Shown: one piece after another, positions 1 to 6,985 of the stretch
Position numbering within the stretch: the stretch's first letter is position 1
Layout: each line of letters begins with the position of its first letter
Source: Burkholderiales bacterium
GTDB lineage: Bacteria; Pseudomonadota; Gammaproteobacteria; Burkholderiales; Burkholderiaceae_F
Reading direction: 5' to 3'
Length of the DNA: 12,203 nt
Assembly (NCBI GenBank): GCA_021298875.1
Contig: JAJTHJ010000324.1
Coordinates: forward strand, 1 to 12,203
The notes under the pieces: generated by a model
What the model was told of the DNA's origin: nothing
Seen by the model: the letters and a program-made list of their open reading frames with translations, nothing else
Database searches by the model: none
Position numbers and translations under genes: made by a program

Positions 1-1407
1 CGGCGCTGCGGTCGCGATGGCAATCGCTGCAGGCGTTGGGCACGCCGAGCGCGACCGTGCAGTCGGGGCGCGGGATGCGCATGGAATGATCGTGCCGCGG
101 GTCCACCACCATGTACGTCGCGGTCGGCATGTGGCAAGCGGCGCACTCGGCCCCGCGCGAGCCGGCGGGGTGGTGGTGATGCGCCGGCGTGTCGAAGCGC
201 GCCGCGGCGTGGCACTGCGCGCACACGGCATTGCCGGGGGCGCGCAAGGCCATCGAGTGCGGCTCGTGGCAGTCGCCGCAGGTCACCCCTTTGGCATGCA
301 TCCGGCTTTGCAGAAACGAGCCGTAGTTGAAGACCTCGTCGCACTGCTGGCCGTCGGGGTAGTACAAGCCCGGCTCGAGCAGCGCCGGCCGAAACGCGTC
401 GTGCAGCGGCGCGCGGGCGACATGCCCGTCGGCAAACTGGCCGCGCCGCGCGTGGCAGCGGGCGCAGACCTCGATCTCGCGGTTCGTGCGGCGTGGCGCC
501 GCGCGCGCGGCCGTACCGCTGGCCGGGTCGATGGCCCAGGCGATCCCGCGGCGCTCATCGAGAGCCGCGGTCAAGCCGAAGTTGGCGATCGGCGCTCGTT
601 GCGCGGCCGGTTGCTGCGCCCAGGCGACGTGGGTCGAGCCGGGTCCGTGGCAGGCCTCGCAGCCGACGTTGATTTCCGCCCACGTGGTCTTGAACGTGCC
701 GGCCGCGGCGTCGTAGTTCTTGCGCAGGTCGGTGGAGTGGCAATCGGCGCACTGATAGCTCCAGTTCTGGTCGATGCCGGTCCAGTGCAGCGGGTCGCCC
801 GCCTTGAGGCGCCGGTCGGGGTAGAGGTGGAACCAGCGCTGTCCACCCTGCGCCGCCGGTCGCGTGGCCCAGGCGATGCCGAGCGCCTGCAAGCGTCCGC
901 CAGGCAACTCGATCAGATGCTGCTCCAAGGGCGCCAAGCCGAAGCTGTACTTGATCTCGAACTCGGCCAGCTTGCCGTCCGGCCCGTCGGTACGAACGGT
1001 GTAGCGGCCGTCGCGCGTGGTGAAGGTCGAGGTCACGCCGCCCGCGGTAAAGCTCGTCCCGGAAAAATCGCCCAGCACGGTGCGTGCGTTGGCCGGCAGC
1101 ATGGAGGCGGCGTGTTGCGACCCTTGCGATGCCGCCGTTGCCGCCGAGTGGCAGGACGCGCAGGCTGCGGAGCCGACATAGGCAGCCGCTGCGATGGCCG
1201 GCGTCCCCGGCGGCGCCGAGCCCGCAGCGACGCCGGCCGACGGCACCGGCGCCCGCTCGGTCGCGGTGTAGGCGATGGCGACGACCGCAAGCACTGCGAC
1301 CACGCCCAAGGCCCAGCGCAGCCGGCGCCGCGACCGGGCGGCGCTCGGCGCTGCCGGCGTTGGGGACGCCCGCTGCGGCTTTGGCGATGCGCTCTTCTCT
1401 CGGTCAC
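1..1407 (-). CDS. Multiheme c-type cytochrome (8 CxxCH motifs visible), C-terminus outside window, start disrupted
   Basis: The minus-strand frame whose codons begin at 17, 131, 209 and so on is open from the left edge to the parB stop. It holds eight haem-binding motifs: CASCH (1148-1162), CADCH (737-751), CEACH (647-661), CARCH (452-466), CGDCH (266-280), CAQCH (209-223), CAACH (131-145) and CSDCH (17-31). A Pro/Ala-rich head and a hydrophobic segment (RWALGVVAVLAVVVAIAYTA, about 1258-1318) precede them, so the haem part should be periplasmic and membrane-anchored. The stretches PDGQQCDEVFNYGSF and HAKGVTCGDCHEPHSMALR resemble multiheme cytochromes that often continue into TPR repeats; that part would lie left of base 1. 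A role in periplasmic electron transfer is inferred and the substrate is unknown. No ATG, GTG or TTG exists in frame before a TTG at 1309. The GTG at 1405-1407 is two bases out of frame and would give MTEKSASPKPQ if two bases were removed, so a frameshift or sequence error is suspected. Confidence 0.85.
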
Positions 1408-1431
1408 GCCGACGCCCGCAGGCTAATCGGT

Positions 1432-1453
1432 CGGGACGGCCAAACCCGTCCCG
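1432..1453. other. 8-bp perfect hairpin between parB and the multiheme cytochrome gene
   Basis: CGGGACGG (1432-1439) and CCGTCCCG (1446-1453) form a perfect inverted repeat around a 6-base loop. It lies in the 61-base gap between the parB stop and the presumed cytochrome start. In the direction of transcription no T-run follows the stem (the next bases are ACCGATTAGCC), so it does not meet the intrinsic-terminator pattern. It may still act as a weak transcriptional pause or a 3' mRNA stabiliser for the par operon; that is inference. Confidence 0.4.
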
Positions 1454-1468
1454 GGCCAGCGCCGCGCG

Positions 1469-2338
1469 TCAGCCATCGCCAACCCCGTATCCGGCACGCA
1501 GCCGCGCGACGATGCCGTCGAGCTGATCGAGATTGGCAAAACTCACGGTGAGCCGGCCGCGGCCTTTGGCGTCGGCCTGTACCTTGACGGTGGCGCCGAG
1601 CAGATCGGCAAGCTCTTCTTCCAGCCGCTCGACATCGCGGTCGCGACGCTCGCTCTTGCCGCGCTTGGCCGGTTCACGCTGCGCGCGCGCGACGAGTGCT
1701 TCGGCTTCGCGTACCGACAGGCCGCGCACGACGATCTGGTGCCCAAGCTGCGCCTGCGCGGCGCCGTCCACCGCCAGCAGCGCGCGCGCATGGCCCATGT
1801 CGAGCTGGCCATTGGCGAGCATCTCCTGGACAGGCGCGGCGAGGTGCAACAGCCGCAGCAGATTGCTGGTGGCACTGCGCGAGCGTCCGATGGCGCTTGC
1901 CGCCTGCTCGTGCGTGAAGTCGAACTCACGGATCAGCCGTGCCACGCCCTGCGCTTCTTCCAGCGGATTGAGGTCTTCGCGCTGGATGTTCTCGATCAGC
2001 GCCATCGCCAGCGCGGCTTCGTTGGGCACGTCCTTGACCAGCACGGGAACTTCGTCCAAGCCCGCCATCTGCGCGGCGCGGAAGCGCCGCTCGCCGGCGA
2101 TGATTTCGTAATCGCCGCCGCCCACCGGCCGCACCAGGATCGGCTGCATCACGCCTTGTGCCTTGATCGAGTCGGCGAGCTCGGCCAGCGCTTCGGTGTT
2201 CATCCGCGTGCGCGGCTGGTACTTGCCGGGGCGCAGCCGCGCCACCGGCAGCGCGTTGGGAGCGCCGGCGGGAGTGGCCGGCGCATCGCCGCCGAGCAGC
2301 GCATCGAGTCCACGGCCGAGTCCACGGGCTTTTTTCAT
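1469..2338 (-). CDS. parB: ParB, chromosome-partitioning CTPase / parS-binding protein
   Basis: A protein of 289 residues, usual for chromosomal ParB. It begins MKKARGLGRGLDALLGG, the N-terminal peptide that in this family contacts ParA and stimulates its ATPase. The ParB nuclease-like/CTPase domain covers about residues 30-105, with the conserved GERRFRAA box at 82-89 and ENIQREDLNPLEEAQG at 116-131. A helix-turn-helix that should read parS lies around 142-163 (EQAASAIGRSRSATSNLLRLLHL). A basic linker (225-237) leads to the C-terminal dimerisation domain (about 237-285). ParB clamps load at parS, slide and condense the origin region. The ATG overlaps the parA stop codon (ATGA, 2335-2338), so translation is probably coupled. 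The frame is open further upstream inside parA, but the family N-terminus fixes this start. The likely targets in this window are the two parS sites at 6920-6964. Confidence 0.97.
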   Translation of the reverse strand: MKKARGLGRGLDALLGGDAPATPAGAPNALPVARLRPGKYQPRTRMNTEALAELADSIKAQGVMQPILVRPVGGGDYEIIAGERRFRAAQMAGLDEVPVLVKDVPNEAALAMALIENIQREDLNPLEEAQGVARLIREFDFTHEQAASAIGRSRSATSNLLRLLHLAAPVQEMLANGQLDMGHARALLAVDGAAQAQLGHQIVVRGLSVREAEALVARAQREPAKRGKSERRDRDVERLEEELADLLGATVKVQADAKGRGRLTVSFANLDQLDGIVARLRAGYGVGDG

Positions 2339-3105
2339 AGCGTGTGCACGCGGTCGATCATCTCGGCGCCGAATTGGATGTAGGCCTGCGCGCCTTTGCT
2401 GGCGCGGTCGTAGGCAATGCCCGGCAGGCCGTAGCTCGGCGCTTCGGCCAGCCGCACGTTGCGCGGGATGATGGTGGCAAACACCTTGTCGCCGAACTTG
2501 GCGACCAGCTGCTCGGAGACCTGCTGTTGCAGGGTCATGCGCGGGTCGAACATCACCCGCAGCAGCCCGATGATGCGCAGGTCCGGGTTGAGGTTCGCCG
2601 CCACGCGCTTGATGGTGTTGACGAGATCGGCCAGCCCTTCGAGCGCGAAGTACTCGCACTGCATCGGGATGATCACGCCATGCGCAGCGCACAGGCCGTT
2701 CAAGGTGAGCAGCGACAGCGACGGCGGGCAGTCGATCAGCACGAAGTCGTAGTCGGCATCGACGACGGCCAGCGCCTGCTTGAGCCGCGTTTCGCGGTCG
2801 TCGATGTCCACCAACTCCAGTTCGGCGCCGGCCAGATCGCGGTTGGCACCCAACAGGTCGAAGCCGCCCTGCTCAGAGCGCACTGCCGCTTGGCGCGCGG
2901 CGACCATGCCAAGCAACACTTGATATACGGAGCATGTGAGCGCCCGCTTATCGACACCGCTGCCCATCGTTGCGTTGCCCTGCGGGTCGAGATCGACCAG
3001 CAGCACCCGCTTGCCGTGTGCGGCGATGCCGGCGGCCAGGTTGACGCTGGTGGTCGTCTTGCCAACCCCGCCTTTCTGGTTGGCGATGCAGAAGATGCGC
3101 GCCAT
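2335..3105 (-). CDS. parA: ParA, chromosome-partitioning ATPase
   Basis: A Walker-type partition ATPase of 256 residues. The deviant Walker A motif KGGVGKTT spans residues 11-18, with signature lysine K11 and phosphate-binding K16. The A' motif DLDPQGN is at 38-44 and the Walker B region LIDCPPS at 123-129. The short N-terminus without a helix-turn-helix is typical of chromosomal Soj/ParA proteins rather than plasmid ParA. ParA-ATP binds nucleoid DNA nonspecifically and moves ParB-parS complexes apart. The ATG at 3103-3105 is chosen because MARIFCIANQKGGVGKTT matches the family start; the longer open frame (to 4374) reads through the exporter and lipocalin genes out of frame and has no ParA similarity. 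The gene starts 2 bases after the exporter stop codon and has no obvious ribosome-binding site, so it probably relies on coupled translation. It overlaps parB by 4 bases. Confidence 0.97.
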   Translation of the reverse strand: MARIFCIANQKGGVGKTTTSVNLAAGIAAHGKRVLLVDLDPQGNATMGSGVDKRALTCSVYQVLLGMVAARQAAVRSEQGGFDLLGANRDLAGAELELVDIDDRETRLKQALAVVDADYDFVLIDCPPSLSLLTLNGLCAAHGVIIPMQCEYFALEGLADLVNTIKRVAANLNPDLRIIGLLRVMFDPRMTLQQQVSEQLVAKFGDKVFATIIPRNVRLAEAPSYGLPGIAYDRASKGAQAYIQFGAEMIDRVHTL

Positions 3106-3107
3106 GG

Positions 3108-3722
3108 TCAGGATTGCGTGTCCAGGCGCAGGCCAAAAGCCACCAGCACGACGCCAGCCGCGCAGCGTAGCGCGTCGGCGAGCCGGCGGTGCGCGCGGAC
3201 GCGGGCGGCCACCAAATCCGCAAACGCGCATAGCAGCAGGCAGTAGACGACCGTAACGACGGCGATGGTGATCGCCATCGCCGCGAAGGTCGTGAGCCCA
3301 CGATGCGTGGCGGGGTCGATGAACAACGGAAAGAAGGCCATGTAGAAGACAATGGCCTTGGGGTTCAGCAGCGTGATGAGTAGGGCTTGCCGGAAGCAGT
3401 GGCCCACCTGCATCGGGATCGGCCCCGCGGCCGCACCGCGCGTGAACGCCAGCCGCAACCCAACCCAGCACAGGTAGGCCGCGCCGGCGTACTGCAACGC
3501 CTGGAAGAGCGCCGGGTTGGCCTTGAGCACCGCCGCCACGCCCGCAGCGGCCAGCCACATCAACACCTGGTCGCCAGCGATCAGGCCAAAGGTCGCGGCC
3601 GCACCCGCGCGCAAGCCGCCCTTGCCGGTGGCGGTGAGCAGCGCAAACGTGCCCGGCCCCGGGATCATCAGGAACACGAGCACGGCGGCGACAAAGTCGC
3701 CGAAGACGGTGATGCTGAGCAT
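3108..3722 (-). CDS. LysE/RhtB-family amino-acid exporter
   Basis: An inner-membrane protein of 204 residues made almost entirely of hydrophobic segments, about six, roughly at 8-30, 40-65, 72-93, 112-135, 145-172 and 183-200. The N-terminal PGPG at 21-24 and the NPK at 120-122 (LLNPKAIVFYMAFFPLFI) are the two signatures of LysE/RhtB exporters, and the length is normal for the family. Members export amino acids such as lysine, threonine or homoserine lactone using the proton gradient; the substrate here cannot be read from the sequence. It lies 30 bases after the lipocalin gene and 2 bases before parA, so it must be transcribed together with parA-parB. An exporter in this position is not known to contribute to chromosome partitioning and is probably a passenger. 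Confidence 0.92.
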   Translation of the reverse strand: MLSITVFGDFVAAVLVFLMIPGPGTFALLTATGKGGLRAGAAATFGLIAGDQVLMWLAAAGVAAVLKANPALFQALQYAGAAYLCWVGLRLAFTRGAAAGPIPMQVGHCFRQALLITLLNPKAIVFYMAFFPLFIDPATHRGLTTFAAMAITIAVVTVVYCLLLCAFADLVAARVRAHRRLADALRCAAGVVLVAFGLRLDTQS

Positions 3723-3752
3723 AACGAGCGATCCAGTGGGCGGTCGCGCAGT

Positions 3753-4298
3753 CTACTTCTGCGGCTTGTCCGCCAACGTGCCCTGCGGCGTCTTGCGCAG
3801 CCGTTGCGGGTCGTAGCCAAGCTTTTCGATCTGCGCGACCAGCGCCGTGTAGGTCTCCGCCGACACTTGCGGTGTGCGCGACAGCACCCACAAGTACTCG
3901 CGCGTCGGGTGGCCGACCACGGCGTAGCTGTAGTCGGGCGCCAGCACGATCACCCAATAGTCGGCCCAGAGCGGCAACCAGTTGAGCCAGCCCGGCAGGA
4001 AAGACACCTCCAGCTTGGCGTTGGTCTGCGGATCGACCACGCGCGCCACCCCCTCCACCATGTCGAAGTCGCCGTCGGCGCGGCGGCAACGGTTGATCAC
4101 CGCGATGCGGCCGTCGTCGCGGCGTGAGTATTCGGCCGTAACGTCGCCGGCGCACTGCTCCTGGAAGCGATGCGGCAGGCGCGCGATCTCGTACCAGCGG
4201 CCGGCATAGCGTTCCAGATCGACCTTGGGCACGACCGGCAGGTCGGCGGCCTGGGCCAGGGAGGCGACGAAAAAGGCGAGCGCGAGCAGCGTTCTCAT
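3753..4298 (-). CDS. blc: Secreted bacterial lipocalin (Blc-like)
   Basis: A 181-residue protein starting with a signal peptide (MRTLLALAFFVASLAQAADLP) with a likely signal peptidase I site after AQA, residue 17. There is no lipobox cysteine, so unlike E. coli Blc it should be a soluble periplasmic protein rather than an outer-membrane lipoprotein. The lipocalin fingerprint GRWYEIARLPHRFQ lies at 33-46, followed by DYWVIVLAPDYSYAVVG (113-129) and YLWVLSRTP (135-143), both characteristic of the Blc subfamily. Cysteines 49 and 71 could pair. Blc proteins bind fatty acids or lysophospholipids in an eight-stranded barrel and are linked to envelope stress and lipid repair. The ATG overlaps the rsmG stop codon (ATGA), which ties its expression to the mnmG-rsmG transcript. 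The symbol rests on motif recognition. Confidence 0.93.
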   Translation of the reverse strand: MRTLLALAFFVASLAQAADLPVVPKVDLERYAGRWYEIARLPHRFQEQCAGDVTAEYSRRDDGRIAVINRCRRADGDFDMVEGVARVVDPQTNAKLEVSFLPGWLNWLPLWADYWVIVLAPDYSYAVVGHPTREYLWVLSRTPQVSAETYTALVAQIEKLGYDPQRLRKTPQGTLADKPQK

Positions 4299-4936
4299 GA
4301 TGTCCGTTGCAGGATGAGGAGCCGGCGCTCGGCGTCGAGCCCCGGCACGGTGAGAGGGATGTCTTCGGCGACACGGATCCCCGCGGGCAGACCGGCCAAC
4401 TCGCCGTCCACTGCCGGGCCCTTCATTGCCGCCCAGAAGCCGCGGGGGGCGAGCAGGCGGTCGGTCAGCGCGACGAAGTCGCCGAGCGCGGCAAAGGCGC
4501 GGCTCACGATGACGTCGAAAGGTTGTGCCGGCCGATAGTCCTCGACGCGACTCTGTACAACCTCGACATTAGCGAGCCCCAACTCGACCTTGGCCTGAAG
4601 CAGGAACGCAGCCTTCTTGCCGACCTTGTCCAGCAGCGTAACGCGCAGCGACGGGGCGGTAATCGCCAGCGGGATACCGGGCAATCCGCCACCGCTGCCA
4701 ACGTCGATGACGCTGGCCTCTTGTCGGTCAAGTTTTCTAAACAGATGCGTCACGATGGACAAAGAATCCAGCAGATGATGCGTCAAGACATCTGAAGCCG
4801 CGTCGATGGCTGTCAGGTTGTAGACCGTGTTCCAGCGCTGCAATAGTCCGGCATAGCTCGCGAGCTGGCCGGCCTGCTCGGCCGACAACTCGACCCCGAG
4901 CGCTCTGGCGCCGGTCGCGACTTCGGCTGCGGTCAT
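4295..4936 (-). CDS. rsmG: RsmG (GidB), 16S rRNA guanine-N7-methyltransferase
   Basis: A 213-residue SAM-dependent methyltransferase that makes m7G at position 527 of 16S rRNA, near the streptomycin-binding site. Loss of RsmG in other bacteria gives low-level streptomycin resistance. Family marks are RWNTVYNLTAI (34-44), HHLLDSLS (53-60), the SAM-binding motif DVGSGGGLPGIPLAI (78-92), SRAF (145-148) and MKG (171-173). The length matches typical RsmG (about 205-215). The ATG shares one base with the mnmG stop (TGATG), and the stop overlaps the lipocalin start. The mnmG-rsmG pair is a classic origin-proximal arrangement. Confidence 0.97.
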   Translation of the reverse strand: MTAAEVATGARALGVELSAEQAGQLASYAGLLQRWNTVYNLTAIDAASDVLTHHLLDSLSIVTHLFRKLDRQEASVIDVGSGGGLPGIPLAITAPSLRVTLLDKVGKKAAFLLQAKVELGLANVEVVQSRVEDYRPAQPFDVIVSRAFAALGDFVALTDRLLAPRGFWAAMKGPAVDGELAGLPAGIRVAEDIPLTVPGLDAERRLLILQRTS

Positions 4937-6867
4937 CAGGCCGCAAGCCGCGCGGCCGCGCCGGCGCGGTTGTGGCGCCTGATGTAGACGAGCAGCAGCG
5001 ACACCGCCGCCGGCGTAACGCCCGAAATCCGCGAGGCCTGGCCGATGGTCTCCGGCCGTTGCGCCTTGAGCTTTTGCCGTACTTCGATCGACAGCCCGCG
5101 CACCGCGTCGTAGTCCAGGTCGAGCGGGATGCGGGTGGTTTCGGCGTGCTCGTGCTTGCCGACTTCTTCGCGCTGGCGCTCGATGTAGCCGGCGTACTTG
5201 ATCTGGATTTTGACCTGCTCGGAAATTTGCGGCTCGGCGAGCGCTGCATCGGCGGCGGCGCCCACTGCCACGCCGTCCGCCAGCCGCAGAGTTCGCAGCG
5301 CGGCGTACTCGACTTCGGGCCGGCGCAACAAGTCGGCCAGCGTGTGCTCGCGCTCAATCGGCTTGCCCAGCACGCGCTGCGCTTCGTCGGCGGCCAGCAC
5401 GCGCGGGTTGACCCAGGTGGACTTCAGTCGCTCGATCTCGCGCGCCACCGCGTCGCGCTTGCGGCAGTAGGCTTCCCAGCGTGAGTCGTCTACGCAGCCT
5501 AGCGAGCGACCGGCCTCGGTCAGCCGCAGGTCGGCGTTGTCTTCGCGCAGGCTCAGCCGGTACTCGGCCCGGCTGGTGAACATCCGGTACGGCTCGGTCA
5601 CGCCGCGGGTGATCAGGTCGTCCACCAGCACGCCCAGGTAAGCCTGGTCGCGCCGCGGCGACCAGGGCGCCCTGCCCTGCACTTGCAGCGCGGCGTTGAT
5701 GCCGGCGAGCAGTCCCTGGGCCGCCGCTTCTTCGTAGCCGGTGGTGCCGTTGATCTGGCCGGCGAAGAACAGGCCCGCGATCGCCTTGGTTTCGAGCGAG
5801 GACTTCAGCGCGCGCGGATCGAAGCAGTCGTACTCGATCGCATAGCCGGGCCGCAGGATGTGGGCGTTTTCCAGCCCGCGCATCGAGCGGACGATCTGCA
5901 CCTGCACGTCGAACGGCAGACTGGTGGAGATGCCGTTCGGGTAGAACTCGTGGGTCGTCAGCCCTTCCGGCTCCAGAAAGATCTGGTGGCTCGCCTTGTC
6001 GGCAAAGCGATGTACCTTGTCTTCGATCGACGGGCAGTAGCGCGGGCCCACACCTTCGATCACGCCGGAGTACATCGGACTGCGGTCGAGGTTGGCGCGG
6101 ATGACTTCGTGGGTGCGCTCGTTGGTGTGCGTGATCCAGCAGGGCACTTGCCGCGGATGCAGATCTGCGCGGCCAAGGAAGGAGAACACCGGGATCGGGT
6201 CCAGGTCGCCCGGTTGCTCTTGCAGTCCCGCAAAGTCGATCGTGCGGCCGTCGATGCGCGGCGGCGTGCCCGTCTTCAGCCGCCCCTGCGGCAACCGCAA
6301 ATCTCGCAGCCGCGCGGCGAGCGAGATCGACGGCGGGTCGCCGGCGCGCCCGGCGGAGTGGTTCTGCAGGCCAATATGGATCAGACCATTCAGGAAGGTA
6401 CCCGCGGTGAGCACCACCGCGCGCGCCCGGAAGCGCAACCCGGCCTGAGTGACCGCGCCGACGACCCGGTCGCCTTCGACCATCAGGTCATCGACAGCCT
6501 GCTGGAACAGCCACAGATCAGGCTGGTTCTCCAGCCGGCCGCGGATCGCCTGCTTGTATAGCAGCCGGTCGGCCTGGGCGCGCGTGGCGCGCACCGCCGG
6601 CCCCTTGGAACTGTTGAGGATGCGAAACTGGATGCCCGCTTCGTCGGTGGCGGCGGCCATCGCGCCGCCCAGCGCATCGACCTCCTTGACCAGATGGCCC
6701 TTGCCGATCCCGCCGATCGAGGGGTTGCACGACATCTGCCCCAGCGTCTCGATGTTGTGCGTCAGCAGCAGCGTGCGTGAGCCCATCCGCGCGGAGGCGA
6801 GCGCAGCCTCGGTGCCGGCGTGGCCGCCACCGATCACGATCACGTCGAATTCGCCCGGGTAGTCCAT
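4936..6867 (-). CDS. mnmG: MnmG (GidA), tRNA uridine-5-carboxymethylaminomethyl modification enzyme
   Basis: A 643-residue FAD enzyme that, with MnmE, installs the (carboxymethyl)aminomethyl group on U34 of several tRNAs; E. coli MnmG has 629 residues. The FAD-binding GGGHAG is at 13-18. The MnmG signature follows: MSCNPSIGGIGKGHLVKEVDALGG (45-68) with the conserved Cys47, then SSKGPAVRATRAQADR. The second signature (GRLKTGTPPRIDGRTIDF) is in the middle, and the tail contains QIKYAGYIERQ and ends IRRHNRAGAAARLAA. The ATG at 6865-6867 is preferred because MDYPGEFDVIVIGGGHAG is the family start. An upstream in-frame start at 6927 lies inside a parS site and would add 20 unusual residues. No strong Shine-Dalgarno sequence precedes the chosen ATG. 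It is the first gene of the run mnmG-rsmG-blc-exporter-parA-parB. Confidence 0.97.
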   Translation of the reverse strand: MDYPGEFDVIVIGGGHAGTEAALASARMGSRTLLLTHNIETLGQMSCNPSIGGIGKGHLVKEVDALGGAMAAATDEAGIQFRILNSSKGPAVRATRAQADRLLYKQAIRGRLENQPDLWLFQQAVDDLMVEGDRVVGAVTQAGLRFRARAVVLTAGTFLNGLIHIGLQNHSAGRAGDPPSISLAARLRDLRLPQGRLKTGTPPRIDGRTIDFAGLQEQPGDLDPIPVFSFLGRADLHPRQVPCWITHTNERTHEVIRANLDRSPMYSGVIEGVGPRYCPSIEDKVHRFADKASHQIFLEPEGLTTHEFYPNGISTSLPFDVQVQIVRSMRGLENAHILRPGYAIEYDCFDPRALKSSLETKAIAGLFFAGQINGTTGYEEAAAQGLLAGINAALQVQGRAPWSPRRDQAYLGVLVDDLITRGVTEPYRMFTSRAEYRLSLREDNADLRLTEAGRSLGCVDDSRWEAYCRKRDAVAREIERLKSTWVNPRVLAADEAQRVLGKPIEREHTLADLLRRPEVEYAALRTLRLADGVAVGAAADAALAEPQISEQVKIQIKYAGYIERQREEVGKHEHAETTRIPLDLDYDAVRGLSIEVRQKLKAQRPETIGQASRISGVTPAAVSLLLVYIRRHNRAGAAARLAA

Positions 6868-6900
6868 GGATACCAACCGCCGCTGCGCTGCGGGGCGCGA

Positions 6901-6929
6901 AGTATAAGGTCGCGCCCGATGTTTCACGT
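6901..6929 (-). promoter_or_regulatory. Probable sigma70-type promoter of the mnmG operon, overlapping a parS site
   Basis: On the minus strand, TATACT (6901-6906) matches the TATAAT box at five of six positions and stands out in otherwise GC-rich DNA. With a 17-base spacer the -35 hexamer falls at 6924-6929 (ACGTGA), a poor match to TTGACA, and it lies inside the mnmG-proximal parS site. The initiation point would be near 6894, leaving a leader of about 27 bases before the mnmG ATG at 6867. A weak -35 box could mean that initiation depends on an activator or is affected by bound ParB; this is inference. Confidence 0.5.
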
Positions 6930-6935
6930 GAAACG
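6920..6935. promoter_or_regulatory. parS: parS site, mnmG-proximal
   Basis: TGTTTCACGTGAAACG matches the bacterial parS consensus TGTTTCACGTGAAACA at 15 of 16 positions; only the last base differs. ParB dimers are expected to load here. It lies 52 bases upstream of the mnmG start codon and covers the -35 zone of the predicted mnmG promoter. The sequence match is direct; binding is inferred from the family. Confidence 0.93.
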
Positions 6936-6948
6936 TCGCCAGCCCGCG

Positions 6949-6964
6949 CGTTTCACGTGAAACA
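6949..6964. promoter_or_regulatory. parS: parS site, distal
   Basis: CGTTTCACGTGAAACA matches the parS consensus at 15 of 16 positions, with only the first base differing. Its centre lies 29 bp from that of the other site, just under three helical turns, so the two ParB loading points would be on roughly the same face of the DNA. It lies 22 bases downstream of the stop codon of the AsmA-like gene. Confidence 0.93.
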
Positions 6965-6985
6965 TCGGGCGGCCACGACGACCGG

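Larger units (their letters stand above)
6913..6971. repeat. 23-bp perfect inverted repeat containing both parS sites
   Basis: The arms 6913-6935 and 6949-6971 are exact reverse complements, separated by a 13-base spacer (6936-6948). Each arm contains a 16-bp palindrome of its own (parS), so the whole structure is a palindrome of palindromes. The single non-consensus base of each site is the one facing the spacer. In RNA or single-stranded DNA it could fold into a long hairpin. No T-run follows on either side, so an intrinsic terminator for the AsmA-like gene that ends at 6986 is not well supported. Confidence 0.9.

Noticed and set aside
17..1426. Long plus-strand open frame of 469 codons opposite the multiheme cytochrome
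   Set aside because: It is the exact antisense of the haem frame (codon-on-codon), open only because high-GC coding DNA lacks TTA, CTA and TCA codons. Its product is Arg/Ala/Gly-rich with no family look, while the minus frame has eight CxxCH motifs.
2344..3246. Plus-strand open frame of 300 codons opposite parA
   Set aside because: Antisense of parA with no domain character.
5683..6561. Plus-strand open frame of 292 codons inside mnmG
   Set aside because: Antisense shadow of a clearly conserved gene; no start signal and no recognisable motif.
6868..6927. Longer MnmG start at 6927 (adds MKHRARPYTSRPAAQRRLVS)
   Set aside because: It would start inside parS, upstream of the predicted promoter's -10 box, and the extra residues are not typical of MnmG.
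6913..6971. Rho-independent terminator for the AsmA-like gene
   Set aside because: The stem is long, but no T-run follows on either strand and the arms are fully explained by two parS sites.
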